From the NCBI GenBank assembly GCA_003134995.1, contig PLDC01000020.1, positions 62,175 to 126,174 of the forward strand: DNA of 64,000 nucleotides, read 5' to 3'. This DNA comes from Acidobacteriaceae bacterium. GTDB lineage: Bacteria; Acidobacteriota; Terriglobia; Terriglobales; Acidobacteriaceae. How positions within the stretch are numbered: position 1 is the first letter of the stretch; each line of letters starts with the position of its first letter. Positions 27,401 through 36,400 of the stretch are shown one piece after another. Below the pieces are notes generated by a model, which saw only the letters and a program-made list of their open reading frames with translations, had not been told where the DNA came from and made no database searches. The position numbers were made by a program, and so were the translations under genes.

Positions 27401-27756
27401 GCCTCTTGGGAAACGGCCAGGACGACGCCGCTGAGAATTTCTACCGCGAACGATGCGCGCTCGGCCCGCAGATCGTAGGTGCCTGGAAACAGCGCTGGGA
27501 TTCGATAGTAACCGCCAGCATCGGTAACTACGCTGACGCTAATTCCGGTATCAGTATTCGTCGCGGTTATTTTTACATCCGGCAGTGCTGCGCCTTGCTG
27601 GTCGGTGGCCGTTCCCAGGAAGACGCCGGTGCCAGTCTGCGCAAAGGCTGCGGCGGAAAAGAGAATCAGGGAACAAATGACGCCGATACGGCGCGTGTTT
27701 TTAGCCTGGTTTGTCGCGGCGTTGCTACGTGAAACTCTTCCTGGCAGACCGAACAC
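24463..27756 (-). CDS. Oar-like TonB-dependent receptor with carboxypeptidase-regulatory domain
   Basis: This 1097-residue outer-membrane protein has an N-terminal signal peptide (hydrophobic segment about residues 25-40, AAAFAQ cleavage), then a carboxypeptidase-regulatory/CNA-B-like domain of about 85 residues (FLGTATDQQGAALPDVKITA). A plug domain with LPLNGRDIFQLVLLQ and ANNLTIDGMDANDP follows, then a long beta-barrel. The C-terminus ends with RQIQFGLKFYF, the aromatic terminal residue expected for barrel insertion. This Oar-like class is strongly expanded in Acidobacteriota. It is on the same strand 160 bp after the alpha-2-macroglobulin gene, but an own promoter is likely. Its ligand is unknown. 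Confidence 0.92.
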   Translation of the reverse strand: MFGLPGRVSRSNAATNQAKNTRRIGVICSLILFSAAAFAQTGTGVFLGTATDQQGAALPDVKITATNTDTGISVSVVTDAGGYYRIPALFPGTYDLRAERASFAVEILSGVVLAVSQEAVIAFILKVGQVAEKIEVGGQAPPVETTDSAVSGLVDPTQMRELPLNGRDIFQLVLLQAGVEPTPSAGPSPWQKGNLAKLSVNGARPTANNLTIDGMDANDPAFNVSPGGASGFLLGVDALEEFRVFTDTYAAEYGRNAGSVIQTVTKSGTNRLHGSLFEFLRNSALDAKNYFDLADPSIPPFQRNQFGGSLGGPIKRDQTFFFISYEGFRERLGITAVSTVPDSLAHEGLLPSVADPTACTVQNPSGCAAVGINPEVTPFLALAPTANGPDLGNGEALLTSSAKRDTREDYGLVRLDHSFSPAHSLFGRYIIDDSDSQNPYLSTLVPGFPGESSSRDQFFTVQEKRVFHSNWLNLLAFGFNRTTYLAGVHDTHPGLTIALAPDRPVGVLQITGLTSLGNNFIYPFGSYSDTFQLQDNVGYQHGHHAIEFGGEFRRLEMNGPFDLFVNGEYTFEDLRTIGVPFPYASNNPPLESFLDGAPYSYIGTNPQLSDSDRGFRQSWFTGYLQDDWRATPRLTLNLGLRYEFYSNPTEAENKEVNIINVATDTAPTVGKFFASTPKDLFSPRFGLAWQLTGDQKTVLRAGAGIFRDQIWANLYGNARTLPPFFQAYFVLLPPFLSPLTGPIPPATTANATMTYYPKFPATIQYNLNLEREVTRNSVFKLMYVGARGNDLVRMGEANPFNPSTGQYLNPAFGSIIRIVTDAQSFYNSMQSSFEHRTSSGLTLAAHYTWAHSVDDASGAFPSDSVNEAGKAQNLFDRKGDRGRSSFDVRNNLTLNFVDELPFGPGKKFGNDTSGWVAKTIAGWSVSGVGSFHSNVPFTPMVGFDNAETRSSVLSDRPNVAGNPYQGTCPNGASVGTVTCWFNPSAYALPNPGSFGNAGRNSLAGPDFADFDFAVLKNISFGEYRLLQFRAEIFNIANRPNFAVPTNTEGPNGTGGNGDALYLGRGATGQGIPSPNAGQIFSTVNPSRQIQFGLKFYF

Positions 27757-27918
27757 TTGTGGCGCGCTTGCGATTGTGCCATCTCCTTCGGATGGCGGAC
27801 GTTAGCATTCTTAACCAGGATATGTCAAGGAATGCCCTCCCGTGGCGGGAGCGTTTTATTCTCCTTGTAATACGAACCTCAACGAGTAACTCAACCTCTC
27901 TTTCCAGATCAAGATGCG

Positions 27919-30900
27919 CTAACGTTGGCTTACCTCCAACTGCACCGGGCGCGCTACGGAACTTACCTCGGGATCGTAGTACTCATAGACCCGCGATTTG
28001 AAGGTGCGGGCGCGGATGGGATATTTAGCGCGCAGTCGAAAGTGGATTGTCGCTGTCTCCGCTGGAGCGATGGCGTTGAAGTAAAGAATCGCTTGCGTGG
28101 CCGTGAGGCTAAACTTTTCCAGGCGAGAGCTCTTCAGGCCGGCGCTCTTCTCGACATAGGTCTGCAAGTCTTCACTCAGCAGGTCGAACCCCGGAGGGAT
28201 GCCGAGATCAACCATCACCATGTTCGCGGACTTAGGCAGATTGTTCGTGACGGTTGCAGTGGCAGTGGCGATATCGTCCTGCGCAAGGTGAGTGCGATCG
28301 TAAGCGACGTTGATCGACAAAGCTTCGTGCGCCGGTTTCTCGTCCCAAGGGAGGAAGTAGTTCCCGACGACTTGATAGGCTAGACCTCCTTTGCCCTCGA
28401 ACTGGAGTTCCACTACGTTGGTTCCCAGCGAGCCTTTGCCCTTTGATTCGATATCCTTAAGCACGAACTGATGGAGTAAATCATTGTTCTCAGATGTGAG
28501 CGCGAGTTTCTCGACGGCCTTGCCGTTGAGCAGAACTTGCAGCGTGCCTTGAACGTCGGCCGCGCCTTTTTCTGTCGCCAGCAGCAGAGCCCGCAGCGCC
28601 ATGATTGTGGCTTGCGTTGTGCCCCAGGTTCCGCTGGAATCTTTTTTCGACGCGATATAAGCCATGGCTTTGCGCGCCGTGCCTGAAGCCTCACCCCACT
28701 TGAGCAGCGCTTGTACTGCTAATCCCGTGGTTTCGATGCTGGCGCTTTCGCCTCTCGCGTAGACGCCAGTTTCTTCCGCAGTCCACCAGACCTTCTCATC
28801 TTTTTCGGTGCGGGCGTCGAGCAGGAGTTGCATCGCCTGCCGGGTGAAGCCGCGGTCTTTGCTCGCTCCACTCCCATAGTCAGTGGCAAAGTTGGCTACT
28901 ACGGCCAGAGTGTAGGCGTCCATCTTGGCGCTCATGTTTTTCTCGATGAAATGCTTGGCCTTCTCGACCGCTGGCCCTTGATAGCCCGTGTTTTCCAGCG
29001 ACCACGCCAGATAAGCAGTGATGCGAAGCACGTCAGAGTTGAATCGGTTGGTCGCGCCTTCGTTGATGAACTGAGCGTCAGGCTTCCAGCTTCCATCGGA
29101 TCGCTGTTGCCCGGCTAGCCATTGCTGCGTTCGCTGAATCAGCTTGGGGTCCACGTCGTAGACTTTCGACATGTCGCTGAACTCCATCAAGCCATAAGCT
29201 GTCAGGATCTTGTTGGTGGGCGCTTGTCCGAACCAGGAGAAACCGCCGCCGGGAACTTCGAAGGTAAGCAGGCGCTGATAGCCGTTGGCGATGTATCCCT
29301 CAGCCTTTGCGTGCACTTCGGGAGTCAGCTTCTTCGTGCGCTTCATGTAATCGAGCGCCAACACATTCGGGTAAGTGCTGGAGGATGTCTGCTCAAAGCA
29401 TCCACCGGGCATGCGCAGAATGCTGTCCATGCCTTCGATGACCTGGCTCAGCGGGCCAGGATAAAGCCTGACGAACATCTTGCTGGCATCGGGAACGGAA
29501 TTCGCAGGGAAGTTCAATTCATGGCGGACGGTGTTTTCAAGTCGGCCGTTGAAGACCATATTCTGCTCGCGTCCGTTGGGGATGACTTCGATCTCGCGCA
29601 CAACAATATCGGCGCGGTTGGCTTCGCCGTTCATGCGCGCGGAGAGCGTCAGCTTGAATTTGCCGATGCGCCGGGCCTCGAGCGTAAACTGCGATCCGCC
29701 CACGCGAGAGGAATCGACCTGGACGGATTTGTCTGCGGTGTCTTCGACCAGGGAGAACCAGTCGTCTGACTGCAGTTGAAGGCGAACATCGCCGTTCGCT
29801 CCCGAGTAGTTGTAGACCGCAACGGGGATCGAGACGCGGTCGCCTTGTGTGAGCGTGACCGGCAGGTCGAGATCGACAAAGAAATCCTGAAAAACTTTCA
29901 GGCTCGACGTGGCGCTGCCCAGCGCTCCATGCGTGGTGGATGCGAGCATTGCCATGCGCCACGTCGTGATCGAGTCAGCCATGGGGATGGTGATGCTGGC
30001 CTCGCCATTCTTGTCGGTGATGATTTCGGGATTGATGTAGAGAGCCTCGGGGAAGTAGGAGCGCACGTGGGCCGCGGGCGCGGCGGAGTCGGCGCTGCCG
30101 TTCGTGGCGAGCATCGCGCTGTTCTGGGCTTGGGCTCTTGCCATGGACTTTGCCGATGGAACTGGCGCAAAGTTCCCGAGAGCATTGAATTGGCGGCCGT
30201 TCATGGCGCCGCCAGCAACCCCGCCTGGAACACCACCGACGATTCCCGCTGCCTGCGCTTCAACCACTACGGCTTGCCCCGAAACCTCGACAGTCGTCGA
30301 GGTCGCGCCGACGGTGAGGACTACGGTGACCACAGCGCGATCGCGCGCGTGAACCTTGAACTCTCGGGCTATGCTTTTGAATCCGGGCATAGTCACTTGA
30401 ACTTTGTAATCACTGGAAGGCAGACCCGACAAACTGAATTGCCCGGTAGCATTCGTTCTCGCCTTGCGCAGCTTTCCGGTGGCGATTTCGCGCGCTTCGA
30501 CACTGGCATTCGGCACCACCGCGCCTGTGGGGTCGGTGACGGTTCCTGTGATCTCGGCCATACCATTGAACGGTCCGCGATCGTGCTCGATGTCGAGATT
30601 GATCGAACCAGAATAAGGGGGCGAGTTCGGCCCGCCGATAATGCTCTTCGCGCTGACCTCGAGATATGCGACCATGTCGTCGCCGTCGTCGAATCGGCGA
30701 TCGGCGCCCGCGCTGCGCACGATGTAATGCGTGTCATCGCGGTACCACCTGACATGTTCCACGCGAAGTTCGCTGCCCCAAGCATCGAACAGGTCAGGCT
30801 CGCCGGATTTCTTAACGTCGCTGAAAACCTTTGTCAGGTCGCCTTTCTCAGGGTCTTGCACGTAGGCGCGGCTGAGATCTGCCGCCAGACGGTTTACCTG

Positions 30901-33279
30901 CTCCAGGAATCGCTTGTGATAGCGGATCGCATACTCCTGATATTTCTCCATCGGAACAGCGCGCCCGAATTCGGTTTCAAACTTATTCGTATTGACCATT
31001 TCAGTGGCTGAGAACAGAGCGCGCGCGGCTCGATCTTTTTGCTCGACTTTCGAATGCTCTACGGATTCCACGATCTCGGACATGCCGATGGAGTGAATCT
31101 CATACCGCGGCTTCATCACTTCTTGTTCGAGATAGAAAAAAACCTTGGCAAAGCCGGGCTGCTTCTCGGCGAGCGCGAAGACGGCTTCATCGACCACCTG
31201 CAGCCCCAACGCGGCGCTTACGCCTTCGCCGCGCGAGTTTGTCACACGGAACCGTATGCGGGCTTCGCCGCCAGGCTTGTAAACCGGCGCATCGGCAACA
31301 GTCTCGATCTTGAGTTCATCCGCCGGCTGCACGAAGACGAGGCGATGGTCGCCGACGGGCCGCGCGTTGCGGCCGAAGAGATAGGCATTGAAGTCCACGG
31401 TTCCCGCAAGATCGGGCGTGGCAGTCAGTGACAATTCGGATTGTCCGTTTTCGATATCGAGATCGCGCGTGAGGATCGTCTGCCCGTCCTTCACGATGTC
31501 CACGTATGCGGTCCCGCGGGTTTTTGTAGAAAAAACTTTCAGCGCGATGCGGTCGCCAGCATGATAGACGGCGCGCTCCGTACGCAGAAGAATCTGATCC
31601 TCCCCCTGGCGACTTTGCATTGGAACCGTGCTCGATGCGCGGTTTCCTTCCTTGTCGTCCGCTTCGATCTTCAGCGATTCGATTCCGTCACGTGGATTTA
31701 TTCGGACTACGGCGACTCCGCCGTCATCGGAAGTCACCTGCTGTTCTCGAGTTCCTTCCGCATTCACTCTCAAGCTGGCGCTGGCTGGCGTCCCGTCCGG
31801 ATAAGAAGTGAGGACGAAAACAAGATTCTCAAGATTGGGGATGAGCGTACCTCCCTCAGGCACGGCCGTGATGAGCAGCGGCGAATCGCTGACCATGATG
31901 GGCTCGCCGCGAGTTTCGGCGTGATCAGCAGAATCCTTTACCGTGGCCTCGATCAGGACGCGAGCCGCGCCCTGGCTCAGAGGTCGCCCCGCGAAGAACG
32001 GGGGCAGTTGCAGATCGAAATGAAAAGTTCCGTCACGATCGGTTCTGCCTTGCGCCGAGCCGACAACGACCACCGACACATCCATGCTCGAAGCTTTGAC
32101 GGTGATCTCCCCATTGTCGACCGGCTTGCCGAAAAAGTAGTTGGCTTGGACCGTTCCGGTTACGTGATCGCCGGGACGATAGCCGCGCTTGACTTTGTTA
32201 TCTTTACCCGCGAAGTCGATTGTGACTTTGAATTTCGGCAGAACGTAACGCTCGACGTTCAAGGCGATCTCCGCAGTGTTTGCAGGAGTGTCGCTTTCGC
32301 CCATGAGTGCGCGAAGATGATAGGTGCCGAGGTTCACTTCGTCGGCGAGGCCAAATTCCGCCGATGCAATGCCGAACTCATCGGTCTCGGTCACCTTCTT
32401 GAAAACTTTGTTGCCGCGTGAATCTTCTACTTCGAAGGTCAGCTTGCGATCCGCAGTGGCTTCGTGGTTGGCGCGATCGAGTGCCAATGCGCGCGCGTGA
32501 ATGGTCTGGCCCGGCTGGTAGAGCGGCTTTTCGGTGGTGAGTAGAATCGAAGCCTTGTCTTCGAGGCGCACGGGTTGAGTAAATTCCGTCGAGCCGATCA
32601 GTGTGTCGACCACGTAACGCAGTTGATAACTGCCAACCATGCCGCCAGGGAAGTGGAACTGCGCTTCGGTAGTGCCGCGACGATTGAGACGCCCGGTGAA
32701 GAGTAAGCCGGGTTTCTGATCAGGAACCAGCAATTCGATCTGCACCGATCCGCGGCCTGCGATGACCTCATCCTGCGAATCGGTGACAATTACTCGCACC
32801 GCCGCTTCTCCGCCCGCCAGGTAGGATTGCTGGCCGAGAATGTGAAGTACCGGCCGGCGGAGAATTTGCGAGATCGACTCGGTGCCTTCGATTTTTGCGC
32901 TCTTGCTGTCGCTGTATTCGAAGCGATAGCGCACGCGCTGCCAAACTAGTTCGTCCACGGGCAGTGGCTCCGCGAGCCTGATCTTTTCCGTCCATTGTCC
33001 TTTGCCCTCGGCAACGTCGAGAGACTGCGTGGCGCGCCCAAGGACCTGATCCTCCGGATCCAGAACTTCGACGGTGAGTTGGCCCGCGCCCGCGTGAGCG
33101 GCCTGGTAGGGGAGGGTGAGATCAAGCACGCCGTGCGCGTAGGTTGCAGTCGCGGTCGATTCGCCGCCAGCGGCTTGAAATTTCTGAACTGCCACGAGTC
33201 CGGTGATGAATAACAGCGCGACGAGGGAAAGCAACCAGAACTTTGACGGGGCTGTGTGTCCAGCGGAATCTTCCATGGC
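27919..33279 (-). CDS. Bacterial alpha-2-macroglobulin family protein with inserted modules
   Basis: This 1786-residue protein carries an N-terminal uncleaved signal/anchor helix (SKFWLLSLVALLFITGLVAV), several macroglobulin-type beta domains (LTTEKPLYQPGQTIHARALALDR is the MG2 signature), and a thioester motif CFEQ at about 1294-1297 in GGCFEQTSS. The thioester would covalently trap proteases, as in E. coli YfhM-like proteins. ATG 33279 is preferred over the upstream frame extension because ACGGAGACGCC precedes it. Two atypical inserts break the usual order: a T2SS-G-like stretch (DLFDAWGSEL ... RRFDDGDDMVAYLEV, about 820-870) and an Oar-like carboxypeptidase-regulatory domain (ITGTVTDPTGAVVPNASV, about 905-1015). 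A role in envelope defence or scaffolding is inferred. Confidence 0.88.
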   Translation of the reverse strand, partial: AMEDSAGHTAPSKFWLLSLVALLFITGLVAVQKFQAAGGESTATATYAHGVLDLTLPYQAAHAGAGQLTVEVLDPEDQVLGRATQSLDVAEGKGQWTEKIRLAEPLPVDELVWQRVRYRFEYSDSKSAKIEGTESISQILRRPVLHILGQQSYLAGGEAAVRVIVTDSQDEVIAGRGSVQIELLVPDQKPGLLFTGRLNRRGTTEAQFHFPGGMVGSYQLRYVVDTLIGSTEFTQPVRLEDKASILLTTEKPLYQPGQTIHARALALDRANHEATADRKLTFEVEDSRGNKVFKKVTETDEFGIASAEFGLADEVNLGTYHLRALMGESDTPANTAEIALNVERYVLPKFKVTIDFAGKDNKVKRGYRPGDHVTGTVQANYFFGKPVDNGEITVKASSMDVSVVVVGSAQGRTDRDGTFHFDLQLPPFFAGRPLSQGAARVLIEATVKDSADHAETRGEPIMVSDSPLLITAVPEGGTLIPNLENLVFVLTSYPDGTPASASLRVNAEGTREQQVTSDDGGVAVVRINPRDGIESLKIEADDKEGNRASSTVPMQSRQGEDQILLRTERAVYHAGDRIALKVFSTKTRGTAYVDIVKDGQTILTRDLDIENGQSELSLTATPDLAGTVDFNAYLFGRNARPVGDHRLVFVQPADELKIETVADAPVYKPGGEARIRFRVTNSRGEGVSAALGLQVVDEAVFALAEKQPGFAKVFFYLEQEVMKPRYEIHSIGMSEIVESVEHSKVEQKDRAARALFSATEMVNTNKFETEFGRAVPMEKYQEYAIRYHKRFLEQVNRLAADLSRAYVQDPEKGDLTKVFSDVKKSGEPDLFDAWGSELRVEHVRWYRDDTHYIVRSAGADRRFDDGDDMVAYLEVSAKSIIGGPNSPPYSGSINLDIEHDRGPFNGMAEITGTVTDPTGAVVPNASVEAREIATGKLRKARTNATGQFSLSGLPSSDYKVQVTMPGFKSIAREFKVHARDRAVVTVVLTVGATSTTVEVSGQAVVVEAQAAGIVGGVPGGVAGGAMNGRQFNALGNFAPVPSAKSMARAQAQNSAMLATNGSADSAAPAAHVRSYFPEALYINPEIITDKNGEASITIPMADSITTWRMAMLASTTHGALGSATSSLKVFQDFFVDLDLPVTLTQGDRVSIPVAVYNYSGANGDVRLQLQSDDWFSLVEDTADKSVQVDSSRVGGSQFTLEARRIGKFKLTLSARMNGEANRADIVVREIEVIPNGREQNMVFNGRLENTVRHELNFPANSVPDASKMFVRLYPGPLSQVIEGMDSILRMPGGCFEQTSSSTYPNVLALDYMKRTKKLTPEVHAKAEGYIANGYQRLLTFEVPGGGFSWFGQAPTNKILTAYGLMEFSDMSKVYDVDPKLIQRTQQWLAGQQRSDGSWKPDAQFINEGATNRFNSDVLRITAYLAWSLENTGYQGPAVEKAKHFIEKNMSAKMDAYTLAVVANFATDYGSGASKDRGFTRQAMQLLLDARTEKDEKVWWTAEETGVYARGESASIETTGLAVQALLKWGEASGTARKAMAYIASKKDSSGTWGTTQATIMALRALLLATEKGAADVQGTLQVLLNGKAVEKLALTSENNDLLHQFVLKDIESKGKGSLGTNVVELQFEGKGGLAYQVVGNYFLPWDEKPAHEALSINVAYDRTHLAQDDIATATATVTNNLPKSANMVMVDLGIPPGFDLLSEDLQTYVEKSAGLKSSRLEKFSLTATQAILYFNAIAPAETATIHFRLRAKYPIRARTFKSRVYEYYDPEVSSVARPVQLEVSQR

Positions 33280-33454
33280 GTCTCCGTGAAATCTTTCAGC
33301 AGGGCCGCTACAGTTTTCCTGCAATCAGTTTTTGTACTCAGGGGAAGAACGAGCCGTTTTCGGATTCTTGCGCGGAGGCCCGGAATCAGGCGCGCTTCTC
33401 CACCTAGATTCCAATTGACACCGGAACGTTGTAAAAAGGGTTGTTTAGGGTTGG

Positions 33455-36400
33455 CTAATGGACGTTCAAATCGAGATAGTGGCCGAAGCTGGAAAGCGCG
33501 ACCTGATCGTTGCCGGGAATGTAGAAGCCGAACCTGCCGAGGGTTAGATTGCTTGCCGGCTGGGCCCAGCGGTCGAGAACGACCCAGTTGTCTCCTTGCC
33601 TGATCTGGTGAAGGATCTCGTTCGCCGTCACGCGGACCTGCAGGGTGTGGAAACTCTTTTTGCCGCCTTTGTTTGCGATCTTGGTCTCGTCGCCCTTTTG
33701 GCCGTTCTTTACTACCGTGCGGTAGAAGTTGTTGTCGTCCATCTGAAAGAGAACGTAGTTGCTCGCGTCGGTGAAGTTGAGCACCCATTGCAAGCGATGA
33801 CCCTTGGTGAGCATGGCGGAGAAAACAAATGTGCCCGTCGTCGGCGAGACGCTGTAGGTCACGAAGTCGCCGCCCTTCCGAGTGAGCGAGCCTTTGTCCT
33901 GCTTCCAGCCTGCAGGGTCATCCCATTTGGACATGCCGCTGGGCGCGAGAGATAAATCCAGAGTGCGAGATTGACCTGCGGTGACCTCAACCGTGGAGGA
34001 GCGAACGAAGTTGTCCGCTGATTTTGCCGTGAGTGTGTAAGAGCCCGCAGAAAGAGTCAGCGCGCCGCCACTTATTACCTTTGTCGAAGTCTCGCCTGTT
34101 TTGTTGAGCGTGACTTGAGCATCGGCGGGAGTGAAAGTGATTTTCAACTCTCCGGGAGCGGCTTCCAGCGCGGCTTCTGCAGCGGTCAAAGAGACTGCTT
34201 GCCCTACCACGAAATGTTTCTTGACTTGTCGAGGCTTGAAACGGTCTTTGCGGAGTTCGATGGTGCGATCTCCGGGATTGATCGTCGTCACAGTGAGCGT
34301 GCCATCGGATCGCACCGTTCCAACGGGAGTTTGATCCACGAGAACTGTGGAGCCGGGAATCCCGCCCTGGATGGTCAGGGTAGATGCAACGAGTGTGGGT
34401 TGCAGATTGAAAATAACTTTGGCCTGTTCGCCTTTGCGGATGTGGATCTTTTGCTCAGGAAGATCCTGGAATCCGCTCTTCGAAACGCGAACCACATAGT
34501 CCTTGAGTTCGAGATTCGGAAGGCGCAACTGCCCGCCTTGAGTGGCTTGCGGTTGAAGTTTCCCGTTGAGAAAAACTTTTGCTTTGTCTTGACCGGTGAT
34601 CACAACCAGGGTGCCCACGTTCTGGCCGGATTCGAGGAATGTGTTCAGCGTGGGCGTTGCCGCTGCATCGATGTCCAGCTTGTATTCGTCGCTGCCGCGG
34701 GTCACGGCGAGTTGATGAGCGCCGGCGGAAATGGAAGGCAAGTCAAGACCGTCCGCAGGAACGTCGAGCGGAGGCTGGCCGTCGATGGCGACTTTGGCGG
34801 CGGGGTCGCTGGAATACACATGCAGGTGGTCGGCCATGCCGCTGACAACTACGGCCAACACGCCTTTTGAAACGATAGGGCCTTTGACGATTGGCGCGGC
34901 TGCCGCATCCGTTGAGAACGCAAATGATGCTTCTCCCTTCGGACCGTCGAAAGTCAGCTTATGCTCTCCGTTGGGAATTTGGTCTGTAGACCATTGTCCG
35001 TCTTGAAATTCCGCAGGCGGCTGATCATCGAGTGTGACTTTACCCGTGCCGGTGTCGGAGGATAGTTTCACGACTGGCAAAGCAGGCGCTGGTGGCGGCG
35101 CGACCGGTGCCGCGACTACCGGCGCTGGCGCTTCAGGAACCTGGACGACTGGTGGTGCTTGATGTTTTCGTGCGAATAGAAAGATGACGACGACCAAAAT
35201 TATTGCTGCTGCTGAGGCGATGATGATCGTCGTGGAACGCTGCGGCTTTGCCGCCGGTGTCTTGAGGGAAGATGGAGCCTTAGCTGCGGGCGCAGTGGCG
35301 GGGGGCTTGGCCGCGGAAGTTGCGATCGGCGGCGGTTGTGGAATGGGCGTTGGCGGAGTTGGCTCTGCTGAAATAGGATCCGCCAGAACCGGTGGCGCGT
35401 GCGGAGTGGAAACCGCGCTGGCCGCGGGCGGCGGAGCCGCGGACACATTACTGGTCGCCTCCAGCGAAGACTGTGGCGCGCTCGCTGGCGGAGTGTTGTA
35501 AGTAAGCGTCGCGCTTTCGCTTACAGGCGAGCCGGTCGCAATTTGTCGGTCAACTTCGAGCAAGCCGAGCCGGTGCAAGAGGCCATTCGCAACGGAGAGC
35601 ATTTCTCCATCGGTGGAATATTTTTCGGCCACCACGCGCACGCGTTCGCCCAGAGCCTGTTTCGACGCGGCATCCGCGGCGGCGTCAATTTCATTTTCTA
35701 TGCGCCGCAGTTCTTCCAGATCTCGGCGGCGGACCTGGCGGCGCTGCGTCTGTAGATCGCGCTGCACAGTTTCCTGAATTTGAATTAACCGTGGATCGCG
35801 CGGATGAACTGACAATCCTTCTTCGATGCGCGCCAGCGCACCGGCAAGATCGGTGGCAGTTTGCAGCTTACGCGCTTGCGAAACGCATTCTTCGACGAAC
35901 GTTTCTTTTTTCTGGTCGAGGATCAGAGTTCGAATGGTCTTGGCCATCGGATGCGCTGGATTCAAATCCAGCGCTTCGCGAGCCAACTTTTCCGCTTCCC
36001 GCCAATCGCTTTCTACGATCGCGTGAGCCTGTTCCACCAGGCTGTTGGCCAGCACCGCGCGGGCCAGCGAATTGTTTTCATCCAGCTCGTAAGCTTCGCG
36101 CAGCAACCTAATCCCTTCGACGGGCTTCTGCTGTGCGATTAGCTCCTGACCTTCCGTCATGAGGCGGTGGGCTTCCGTTTTGCGCTTGACGCCATCCTGT
36201 GCGAGCTTCTCGAGTTCTGTGAACTCGGCATCGTTGGGGAACTCGGTGGCCGCGGTTTGCAATAAGTCCAGGGCACGGGCGTAGTCGCTCGAATGCAAAC
36301 AGGTATCGATCTGTTCGACCAGACGCGACTTCGATTCGATGCGGCCCTGCTGTTCACGCCGCTTTTGCAGGCGCTCGACCTCGAAGGTCAATCCTGGATA

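Noticed and set aside
29776-32421. Long plus-strand open frames antisense to the alpha-2-macroglobulin gene (29776-31011 and 31441-32421).
   Set aside because: They follow the GC-skewed third-position pattern of the real gene on the other strand and show no recognisable domain.
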